64,000 bases of DNA from JBAXTZ01 sp037129925. GTDB taxonomy: Bacteria > Bacillota > Negativicutes > JBAXTZ01. Positions 52,952 to 60,702 of this stretch are shown here, in pieces. The translations under genes and the position numbers were made by a program. The stretch spans positions 62,001-126,000 of the forward strand of contig JBAXTZ010000001.1 of NCBI GenBank assembly GCA_037129925.1, given 5' to 3'. Position 1 is the stretch's first letter. Each line of letters opens with the position of its first letter. A model generated the notes under the pieces. That model was not told the DNA's origin, made no database searches, and saw only the letters and a program-made list of their open reading frames with translations.

Positions 52952-54186
52952 AATTGCTCCTTTTCATTGTTTAATTTTTCTTTAGTGTCAACCCGCGGCA
53001 ATGCCAGCATTCCAAAAGCTAACAAAGCGTGTGCGGCTCCAAAAATAATAAGTATCTGCGGCACTGAAAGCGCCTCTGCCAAAAATCCGCTCGTTGCAAA
53101 TCCTAGCGGCATAACTGCCGTGGCGATTGCGCCGACTAACGAAAAAAATCGACCTTTATACTCGTCATCGACTGCTCGTTGGAACAGCGCGCCTATTACG
53201 GTCTGCGATAACGCTATACCCACTCCCAAAAGAAAATATAATCCTACAGAGAATAATTTATTGTAGCTCACGCCGAGCACAACACAGATTAAACCAATTC
53301 CGACCATAACCGACATCTCGGTTGCATAAGCATCGCGTTTCCATGCGTGACGCGCTAGCACCACACCCATTATTAACGCCCCCGCTGATATTGCTCCTTC
53401 AAATGCCGCTACCCAAAACACCGTCTCGTTAAACATAAACTTTACCTGGAGCGGAATAATCATCATCAACGGTGTCGCAATAAGATTGGAAATCATAAAA
53501 AATACCGTCAGCCAAAACAATGGTCGCTTGCCATACATATATCTTAAACCACTCGCAAAATCCTGAAGCGGGCTGCGTTCGACACGTTCGGGCGCGGACA
53601 GCGGATTTTTCACCAGCCATACAAAAATAAACGAGAGCAAAAAAGATAATGCATTTAGCCAGAATGCAACAGTCGTGCCAAGCAACGCGATTATCGATGC
53701 GCCGACAAACAATCCAAACAGGTTAGAAATATTAAATGCCGTAGAATGAAGCGCCGTGGTTCGTTCGATATACTCTGGAGCCGTTATCTGCATAAGAGCC
53801 GCGCCCTCGGCAGCTTCAAACAACGGTGCAAACAGCGCAATCAGGAAACATAGCACAAACAGTATCGGTATCGTAAGTAAGCCGGTAGTCATAAGCAGCG
53901 CCATCGTAGCGGCTAATCCTGCGCGCGCAATATCGGCAATCAACATGCATTTTTTGCGACTGAATCTGTCTACCAGCACTCCAAATAACGGTCCGAACAG
54001 TATCCGCGGCAGCGTAATTGTGGCCATCATCAAGCCAAACTCCAGCTTACTATGCTCTGTGCCACGACTTACAATCCACCACGAAACAGCAATCGCCGAA
54101 AAAGAATCGCCAACCAGCGAAATTATCCGGGCCACAAAAAAATTGCGAAAATCAGGAAATTTATACAACAGGCTGTTTTTAATCAT
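52948..54186 (-). CDS. MFS exporter, EntS/MFS_3-like
   Basis: The protein has about 412 residues and 12 spans. It begins FPDFRNFFVARIISLVGDSFSAIAVSWWI, typical of the MFS_3/enterobactin-exporter-like group, with motif A GVLVDRFSRKKCMLIAD. Substrates in this group are varied (siderophores, drugs, macrolides). I use ATG 54186 with GAAGAG upstream; an earlier in-frame TTG is less likely. It is coupled to the purine nucleoside phosphorylase gene. Confidence 0.82.
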   Translation of the reverse strand: MIKNSLLYKFPDFRNFFVARIISLVGDSFSAIAVSWWIVSRGTEHSKLEFGLMMATITLPRILFGPLFGVLVDRFSRKKCMLIADIARAGLAATMALLMTTGLLTIPILFVLCFLIALFAPLFEAAEGAALMQITAPEYIERTTALHSTAFNISNLFGLFVGASIIALLGTTVAFWLNALSFLLSFIFVWLVKNPLSAPERVERSPLQDFASGLRYMYGKRPLFWLTVFFMISNLIATPLMMIIPLQVKFMFNETVFWVAAFEGAISAGALIMGVVLARHAWKRDAYATEMSVMVGIGLICVVLGVSYNKLFSVGLYFLLGVGIALSQTVIGALFQRAVDDEYKGRFFSLVGAIATAVMPLGFATSGFLAEALSVPQILIIFGAAHALLAFGMLALPRVDTKEKLNNEKEQL

Positions 54187-54244
54187 ACGCTCTCTTCTTA
54201 CCAATGGTATTATTGCAGTATATTATAATCATAATTGGCAAAAG

Positions 54245-55189
54245 TCAAATCTGCATATTCAACAAAATCTCCGGCGTAAAGTAACTGATGATCCGCGTCG
54301 CTCCGGCACGCTTCATGGCAATGAGCGTTTCGTTGACGGCATCCGGCGCCACGACTCCTTGGGTGATGGCGTTTTTCAACATCAGATATTCGCCGGATAC
54401 GTTATAAGCAACCAACGACAGCGCACAATTGGTCTTGGCACGGGCGATAATGTCCAAATAGCTGAGCGCCGGTTTGACAATGATCTGGTCGGCGCCTTCG
54501 GCTACATCGGCAGCAATCTCCGCCAGCGCCTGATTGCTGTTGCAATAATCCATCTGATAGGTTTTTCGGTCGGCGCCGCTAGCCAAGCCGCACTGACTGG
54601 CAGCCCGGAACGGTCCGTAAAAATTCGATGCATATTTCGCCGCATACGCCATGATTTTCGTAGTCGCATAACCGCTTTCGGTTAATGCCTGACGGATAAA
54701 CCACACCCGCCCGTCCATCATGTCCGACGGCGCGACAATATCCACACCGGCGGCGGCATGACTGACAGCGATGCGTGCCAGCAACCGGCAAGTGTTATCG
54801 TTATCGCCGATATGGCAATGACCGTCGACAGTATAGGCGCACAAACAAACGTCGCTAATTAACTCCAGCCCGGGATAAGCGATTTTGAGCACCCGGGATG
54901 CCTGTTGTACCAAGCCATGCTCGGAATAGGTAGCTTCAATCCCTTTGCTGTCCGGCACCGGAAACAGCAACACCGACTGCAAACCCATTTTGATTAGCGG
55001 CGCAAGCGCCTGCTGCAGCATATCCGCTGAATAATAATTCACCCCCGGCAATCCGGAAATTTCCCGACACTGCCTGAAACCCGACACGATAAACAGCGGC
55101 AAGATGAAATCCGCTGCCCGCAAAAAAGTCTCACGAAACTGCAAGCGGGTGCCTTCATCGGTACGTTGGGTTCGAAAACGTTCAAACAT
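54245..55189 (-). CDS. hemB: Porphobilinogen synthase (delta-aminolevulinate dehydratase)
   Basis: HemB condenses two aminolevulinate molecules to porphobilinogen in tetrapyrrole synthesis. The 314-residue protein has the zinc-type cysteines in DVCLCAYTVDGHC (115, 117, 125). The Schiff-base lysines are Lys185 in AYAAKYASNFYGPF and the later Lys in IIVKPALSYLD. AGGAGG precedes the ATG. A partial GTCGAATA element lies about 20 bases upstream. Other hem genes are not in the window. Confidence 0.93.
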   Translation of the reverse strand: MFERFRTQRTDEGTRLQFRETFLRAADFILPLFIVSGFRQCREISGLPGVNYYSADMLQQALAPLIKMGLQSVLLFPVPDSKGIEATYSEHGLVQQASRVLKIAYPGLELISDVCLCAYTVDGHCHIGDNDNTCRLLARIAVSHAAAGVDIVAPSDMMDGRVWFIRQALTESGYATTKIMAYAAKYASNFYGPFRAASQCGLASGADRKTYQMDYCNSNQALAEIAADVAEGADQIIVKPALSYLDIIARAKTNCALSLVAYNVSGEYLMLKNAITQGVVAPDAVNETLIAMKRAGATRIISYFTPEILLNMQI

Positions 55190-55400
55190 AGCGCTCCTCC
55201 TTATTCGACACTCCCTATATTACAACCACATTCAGACAGCCGCATTCCCGCGCCCGGCAGGCAGTATGCTTTCCGTAAACGTATGCCACTAGACTATCGG
55301 GAAACTCGGTGTATAGCCGGAAAAATCCATCTATCGTGGACGGGCTGGTAAAGAACTACGCCGATGTATTGAACTAGGTGTGTCCAAACGTTTGCTATGC
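55190..55400. other. Spacer between hemB and the defence-type operon
   Basis: About 210 bases with no recognisable gene. It contains the hemB upstream region on the left. On the minus strand it receives the 3' end of the operon; no clear terminator is visible. It may be the left boundary of an acquired island, but I see no direct repeats or tRNA here. Confidence 0.35.
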
Positions 55401-56111
55401 CTAAATACCTAAACTGACAAATTCATCCAGAATCTCTTTATCCATCCTCATATTAGCATCCCTTAAGATTTTACTCACAACATCAATAATTCTCGCTACT
55501 AATTCAATAATGTGCTCCCATCCCGCACATGTTATCGCATGACCTTTGCGAACATTGTGCTCAACGCCACTAATAATTACATCCAAATCAGCTGTACAAT
55601 TTATACCGTTGTTGTGCAATGAATTGCGAACCGCAGCGAACGCTAACAAATAATTTTTTTCAATATCACTTAGACAATCACTCAACTTGTTATTGAGCGC
55701 GTCAACAATCATCGAAAAACCTCGCAATTTTTTTCCGTTTTCTTGGGACAGCAAAGTCCGCAATAAATGTTCAACTTTAAAATTCACCGTGGTGATGTAA
55801 CTAATACGAAGATAATCTATCATCATATCTTCTGCCATCCCTGCCGACTTTAATCCGCAACCGATACGTTCAAGATATTCAACTTCAGACATTCCCTGCG
55901 CGAACAACTCATATTTTATCGCTACTAGACTATTCATCCACAGCCCTACTGAAGAATTGGCCTGTTGTAATGCCTCAAGCATAACCATTCGCACATCTTG
56001 ACATTCATAACTTATCGCACAATTTGAAACTAGCCATTGCCGTAACTTTTCGGCTTCTTGATTAATTTGCTGCATCCTAGTCGGAATGTCAGTTACATCC
56101 ATCAACTTCAT
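55401..56111 (-). CDS. Helical protein with an RNxxH (HEPN-like) motif, last gene of the defence-type operon
   Basis: The protein of about 236 residues is predominantly helical and has no signal or membrane segment. Near two thirds of its length it has LLAFAAVRNSLHNNGINC, an R-N-x-x-H arrangement like that of HEPN ribonucleases and of DUF4145-like proteins. I start it at ATG 56111, 20 bases after the DUF499 stop; an upstream TTG in frame is also open and would overlap that gene. Codon use is more AT-rich than the surroundings. Its function is unknown. Position suggests an effector or toxin partner of the operon. Confidence 0.5.
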   Translation of the reverse strand: MKLMDVTDIPTRMQQINQEAEKLRQWLVSNCAISYECQDVRMVMLEALQQANSSVGLWMNSLVAIKYELFAQGMSEVEYLERIGCGLKSAGMAEDMMIDYLRISYITTVNFKVEHLLRTLLSQENGKKLRGFSMIVDALNNKLSDCLSDIEKNYLLAFAAVRNSLHNNGINCTADLDVIISGVEHNVRKGHAITCAGWEHIIELVARIIDVVSKILRDANMRMDKEILDEFVSLGI

Positions 56112-56130
56112 TTTAACACTAACCCTTACG

Positions 56131-58953
56131 CTATTCCTCGACAAACTCTCCGTTGATATTTAGTTGCTTACCATTTTCAGACACTGCTCTCTGTAAATTA
56201 TCAGCAAAGCCTGTGGAATTACTCGCGCTTATTTCCACGCTTATTTCCACAGCTGTCGCAAAATCAGCGGTGAGATTCTTGATTATCTCATCAAAAATCG
56301 CTGCAAACTCCATTTTTGAAGTCGTTGCATTAAGCTGCACAGACGCATGGTAGCGAGTTATTAGTTTGTTGAATGGTGGATTATTTTCAAGTGTATTAGA
56401 AATAACATTACGACTAGCTGGTGGTGGCACATTACTAGTTATTGGTGATTTCTCTAATTGTTCTGCATCTGCTTTCGCCGCTTCTTCCTGCTGCCTGCGC
56501 CTTAGTTCTTCAGCATATTTTCCAGCGGCGCTCGGCTCGATAATTAGCATATCATCCGTCACTTGATGAACGTTCGCGCCAAAAATAAAGCCTTCATATT
56601 TATCGCCAACGCATGCCTGCGCGATGGCAAAAAACTCACAGCACTCAACACCAGATTTTATCGCATTTTTCATTACATCTATATTTTTCAAACGCGGCAA
56701 ATATAGATATGCACCAAAAGCCGTCCACACTTCTCTAATCGACACAAATGGCTTATCGCTCTTCCAGAACCAATCAACTAACTGCTTGCGCAGATGAATC
56801 GGCGCCCATTCAGTTATTAGCCACTCTTCTTGGCGAATTTTGCTATCTATCGCATTGATTAGGCTCGTTCCTGATGCTGATATTTGTCCCGATTCCCACT
56901 CTTGCTTAGTAGGCATTTTCCCTGCTTGTGCAAATTGCACAGGTGCAAACAACCGACAATAGGCTTCCAGCACCGCTTGCTTTAGCGATTTTTCGCAGCT
57001 AATTCGAGTCGCTTTGGCTTGCTCAGCTTGCGCATTGCCAATATCCAAAGATTTATTATCAAAATCATTTACAATCGAGTTCCACGCCAAATAAGTATAA
57101 GCTCGATCGCGCATATTCTTACAGCTGTCGTAGTCCGGCGCCAAAAAAATCAACCTGTTTTGCTGTTGACGCGGTTGGCCGCCACGCGTCGCAACAATTC
57201 GTGCAGCTGTGCTATGCGCCATATTATTTGCCAGTTGCGAATATGCCTCGTTCGGTTTCAACACTACCAAACGCAGATTGGCATCATCCGGAACTTCGTT
57301 GCTATCAGCAAAAATATGCACTCCGTCAAAACAGCCGCGCACGCTCAAAGCATCGCTAAGATATTTTTTGATAAGCGGCAAACAATGTTCATCGCTCTCA
57401 AAACGGCGCTTGCGTTCTTCCATCTCGCGTCTGAGATTAGGCTTAGTGCCAAACCAATATTTATTGCTGATATGATTAAGATAGTGCAATTTATCACGCA
57501 ACCGCGCTAGTGCATCACTAAATACAGCAATATTGTTAAGCGGCTGGACACACGCCAACATTAAGTGTTTTTCGTCTAGCCCACGCGCATTTTGGTTGAC
57601 ACCACTAGGCGCTGAGCCAACGAATATCGATCGCGCCAATCGACTAGCTGCTTGAACAGTGCCAAAGCGCGTATCTTTGTCAATCTCTACCGATATCGAC
57701 CGCTCGCCATCAATGTCCTTATCAAACAATGGATCCCAACCAGCTGGCAAATAAGCTACTACTTGATTGCGAACTTCATTATCGGCAAGCGGCAAATTGC
57801 CCGGCATAATTAATAAATCGCTATTATTATTCACCCACAGACGATTAATTACTTTCGCCATTAACTGTAGCACGCCACGCGTGCGTTGAAAACGGTCTAG
57901 AGTCGTCCAGTCCTCATACAACCTGTCGAACAACTCTGGATGAATCGGATAAGCCGCCAGCATCCGCTCAAAATAACGCGCTTCACATACATCACTAGGA
58001 AATTTATCGGCGTTATCAGCATAAAGCTTAGCAAACTCACGACACACGCTAACGCGCGCCGCTTCGTCGCCGATATTAGCAAACAACCGCTGGCGCACGA
58101 TAGCAAATGCTTCCTCTGGCGCGATCGGCTTCCAGATGGCCTGGATTCGGCCAAAAACTTTTTCCAATGCATCCAATGCAAAGTCACCGGCTACCCCGCC
58201 AGTCTCTGTCTTTGACTCTGGCAATGATGCCAAAATAATCGTCTGCGGCACGGCTTTGACCGCCTCGGTCAACGCTTGCACAAACGACAGATTGCTTTCA
58301 AAAGTACCGCCAGCAAATTTGGCATTGTGCGAAAACTGTCTAAGGTAAGCTACCAACTCATCCACTAATATCACACACGGCGCATAACGTGTGAGCAAGT
58401 CCGATAAGATTTGCTTGCCAGGCGAAGTGCCACTCTCGTCCGCTAGGCGCACCAGCTCGTAGCCATCAACTCCGCCGATTTGCCAAGCCAGTTCACCCCA
58501 AAGCGTATTGATAAATATGCCGCCGCTTAATTGCGGTGAATTAGGAGCTTGCCGATTACCGTCTAGCACAGCGACCCGCGCTACTGGCAACTGCGTAATG
58601 CCCGCACTATCCATCAACGCACCGATGCCTGCAAACTCGCCAGCATCTTTGCCGCTAGTCGCCAGATGATATACCGCAAGCATCGTATGCGTCTTGCCGC
58701 CGCCAAACGCTGTCTGTAGCTGGACTACAGGATCGCCGCCATTACCCGTGATACGCATAAGCACATTGTCGAGCAATAGCTTCATGCCCTCGGTGATATA
58801 AGTACGTGCGAAGAACAAATGTGGATTCTGGTATTGCTCACTGGCAACACCGTTTCTCACCATCGTAATATCAGCGGCAAACTCTGCCTGTTGCATCGTA
58901 CCGCGCCGAACATCCTCGTGCGGCTCAGCGACTTCACGCCATGGTTTTAACAT
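56131..58953 (-). CDS. DUF499 (COG1483) large P-loop ATPase
   Basis: The 940-residue protein has an N-terminal ATPase with Walker A FGGGKTHT (residues 83-90) and a Walker B-like CVILVDELVAYL. These are preceded by the family phrase EFAADITMVRNG and the downstream region FARTYITEGMKLLL. The middle and C-terminal halves are helical. DUF499 proteins are found in defence islands together with DUF1156 methyltransferases; the pairing is known from comparative genomics to the best of my memory. GGAGG precedes the ATG. It overlaps the DUF4276 stop by 7 bases. The role may be a motor or regulatory ATPase acting with the methylase. Confidence 0.82.
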   Translation of the reverse strand: MLKPWREVAEPHEDVRRGTMQQAEFAADITMVRNGVASEQYQNPHLFFARTYITEGMKLLLDNVLMRITGNGGDPVVQLQTAFGGGKTHTMLAVYHLATSGKDAGEFAGIGALMDSAGITQLPVARVAVLDGNRQAPNSPQLSGGIFINTLWGELAWQIGGVDGYELVRLADESGTSPGKQILSDLLTRYAPCVILVDELVAYLRQFSHNAKFAGGTFESNLSFVQALTEAVKAVPQTIILASLPESKTETGGVAGDFALDALEKVFGRIQAIWKPIAPEEAFAIVRQRLFANIGDEAARVSVCREFAKLYADNADKFPSDVCEARYFERMLAAYPIHPELFDRLYEDWTTLDRFQRTRGVLQLMAKVINRLWVNNNSDLLIMPGNLPLADNEVRNQVVAYLPAGWDPLFDKDIDGERSISVEIDKDTRFGTVQAASRLARSIFVGSAPSGVNQNARGLDEKHLMLACVQPLNNIAVFSDALARLRDKLHYLNHISNKYWFGTKPNLRREMEERKRRFESDEHCLPLIKKYLSDALSVRGCFDGVHIFADSNEVPDDANLRLVVLKPNEAYSQLANNMAHSTAARIVATRGGQPRQQQNRLIFLAPDYDSCKNMRDRAYTYLAWNSIVNDFDNKSLDIGNAQAEQAKATRISCEKSLKQAVLEAYCRLFAPVQFAQAGKMPTKQEWESGQISASGTSLINAIDSKIRQEEWLITEWAPIHLRKQLVDWFWKSDKPFVSIREVWTAFGAYLYLPRLKNIDVMKNAIKSGVECCEFFAIAQACVGDKYEGFIFGANVHQVTDDMLIIEPSAAGKYAEELRRRQQEEAAKADAEQLEKSPITSNVPPPASRNVISNTLENNPPFNKLITRYHASVQLNATTSKMEFAAIFDEIIKNLTADFATAVEISVEISASNSTGFADNLQRAVSENGKQLNINGEFVEE

Positions 58954-59519
58954 ACTTCCTCCAGCTCCAAAAGCCTTCTTATTCCCGAAATAAATACACC
59001 AAAACTATGCGAACGATTGCGATTGATATTCATATGCGTGGCCACTTTGGCAGCGCCGGTAACTTTACGCGGATACCCTCTGACAAGCTTACTAATCTCT
59101 TCGGCGGAATTTGCGATTGAATCTATCACTCGATATTTCGCTCGATTTTGATACTTGCTTGTAAATCCTGACAGTTCAAATGCTCGTTCAATAGCCTCCA
59201 TATCTGCCAGTAACCAGTTTTCAAGCTCATGGCATACAATCCGAACAAGAGCGTTTTCGACGCCAGCCTCTGAGCACAAAGCCAATAGTTGAGCTTTTAA
59301 CAGACGACAATCAGAACTATCTTTGTCTTGTAAGACTACAAATTTAGCGTCTGGAAAACTATGCGACAAGTTTCTTATTCGTTTAACGATGCTCTTTTGC
59401 AAGTCGCTCTTTCCTTGATGCGGGAACACCTGAAAAGTTTTATCTATGAGGATGCGAGGCAAGATAATATTCAAGACCGCTTCCATAGATGGCTCTTCCA
59501 CCAAAAAATAAACATCCAT
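58947..59519 (-). CDS. DUF4276 TOPRIM-like protein
   Basis: The 190-residue protein has the layout of a TOPRIM domain. It has acidic residues in FLVEEPSM (Glu8, Glu9), LQDKDSSDC (Asp65, Asp67, Asp70) and HELENWLLAD (Glu98, Glu100). DUF4276 proteins are usually encoded directly after an AAA15/OLD-like ATPase, as here, and the two probably form a split OLD-type nuclease. This is analogous to the AriA-AriB pair of PARIS, though with a different TOPRIM family. Stop and start of the two genes overlap as TGATG. Confidence 0.8.
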   Translation of the reverse strand: MDVYFLVEEPSMEAVLNIILPRILIDKTFQVFPHQGKSDLQKSIVKRIRNLSHSFPDAKFVVLQDKDSSDCRLLKAQLLALCSEAGVENALVRIVCHELENWLLADMEAIERAFELSGFTSKYQNRAKYRVIDSIANSAEEISKLVRGYPRKVTGAAKVATHMNINRNRSHSFGVFISGIRRLLELEEVC

Positions 59520-60694
59520 CAGCGTATTCCTGCGCCGCTGAGAAATCCGGATTTCCAGAGATAACCCAGCAAGTCACCATCGTTGTAAAGATCCACTACT
59601 AATTTATCGTCATCAGCCCGCGATACTTGACTATAACCATCCTTCTTAGTGAGCCAAAACAGCTCCTTTGGCTCCAATGCGTTGACAAAATCGGGTGAAT
59701 GCGTAGATACAAACACTTGCCCGCCACGCATAGCATACATGCGTAGCTCTTCTGCCAAGGCAATCATCAAGTCGTGGTGCAGTTGATTTTCCGGCTCTTC
59801 TATACAGAGCAGCGGAAATGGCTTAGGGTCACTTAACAGCAATAGGTATGCGAACATTTTCACCGTGCCATCCGAGGCATAGCGGGCAAGAAAAGGATCT
59901 TTGAACGAACCATCTTTGAATCTCAAGATAATTCTGCCATCTATAGTCGTATCGGCCGACACTTCACTTATACCGGGAATTTTTTCTGCCATTTTGGTCA
60001 AAATATCACTGAACACCTTAGGGTGTTGATCGCGAACATACTTCGCGTATTGCGCCAGATTATCACCCATTGTATTCAGATGTTCGCTCACGCCTGCATC
60101 GTTACCTTGTCGGGCATAAGAAATGTGCAGATCAGACACATACCAATTCTCCACAAGCCTGCGAAAAGCCATAACTTGCCGGAACTTCTGAAACTGCCCT
60201 AACCCTTTAATCGCAAGTATATCTGGTTTCTCTAATTTTTGCGTATCTCGTTTGGCTTCTGCAACATCAACATTAGGGTCATCCTCCAATATCGCTTCGC
60301 CTTCGCCATACCTAAAATCCAAAAAATGCCACGGCTTGCCTTTGGAGCCTCGACGATACTTCAGTATTTCGGACTGAACCACTGGTCCTGAAGGTGAATT
60401 GGCAATTTTAATTTCGTAAGTCACAAGCGGCATGTTCTTTTCACTACGAAACTTAAACTCAAATTCTACTGGTCCATCGCTCTCGCGTGACACTACTTCT
60501 TCAAATCCGCCACGCTTGAGCATTGCCATGCTGACATTATTTGCCAACGCGTCTTTCAAAAACCCGAACACGTCAAACAGCGTCGATTTCCCCGAACCAT
60601 TGGCGCCAAGAAATACTGCCATTTTCGGAATGTCTCGTATTGTTACATCTCTGAACACTTTGTAGTTCTTGATTCTGATTGCTTCAATCTTCAT
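59519..60694 (-). CDS. AAA15-family (OLD/RecF-like) ATPase
   Basis: The 391-residue ABC-type ATPase begins KIEAIRIKNYKVFRDV. Walker A is GANGSGKST (30-38), and the signature-like part is YASDGTVKMFAYLLLLSD. Walker B is LLCIEEPENQLHH, and the H-loop is VFVSTHSPDFVNAL. It is of the AAA_15/AAA_21 type that drives OLD nucleases and PARIS-like systems. AGGAGC precedes the ATG, eight bases after the DUF1156 stop. It is translationally linked to the DUF4276 gene. Confidence 0.88.
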   Translation of the reverse strand: MKIEAIRIKNYKVFRDVTIRDIPKMAVFLGANGSGKSTLFDVFGFLKDALANNVSMAMLKRGGFEEVVSRESDGPVEFEFKFRSEKNMPLVTYEIKIANSPSGPVVQSEILKYRRGSKGKPWHFLDFRYGEGEAILEDDPNVDVAEAKRDTQKLEKPDILAIKGLGQFQKFRQVMAFRRLVENWYVSDLHISYARQGNDAGVSEHLNTMGDNLAQYAKYVRDQHPKVFSDILTKMAEKIPGISEVSADTTIDGRIILRFKDGSFKDPFLARYASDGTVKMFAYLLLLSDPKPFPLLCIEEPENQLHHDLMIALAEELRMYAMRGGQVFVSTHSPDFVNALEPKELFWLTKKDGYSQVSRADDDKLVVDLYNDGDLLGYLWKSGFLSGAGIR

Positions 60695-60702
60695 TTCTGC
60701 TC

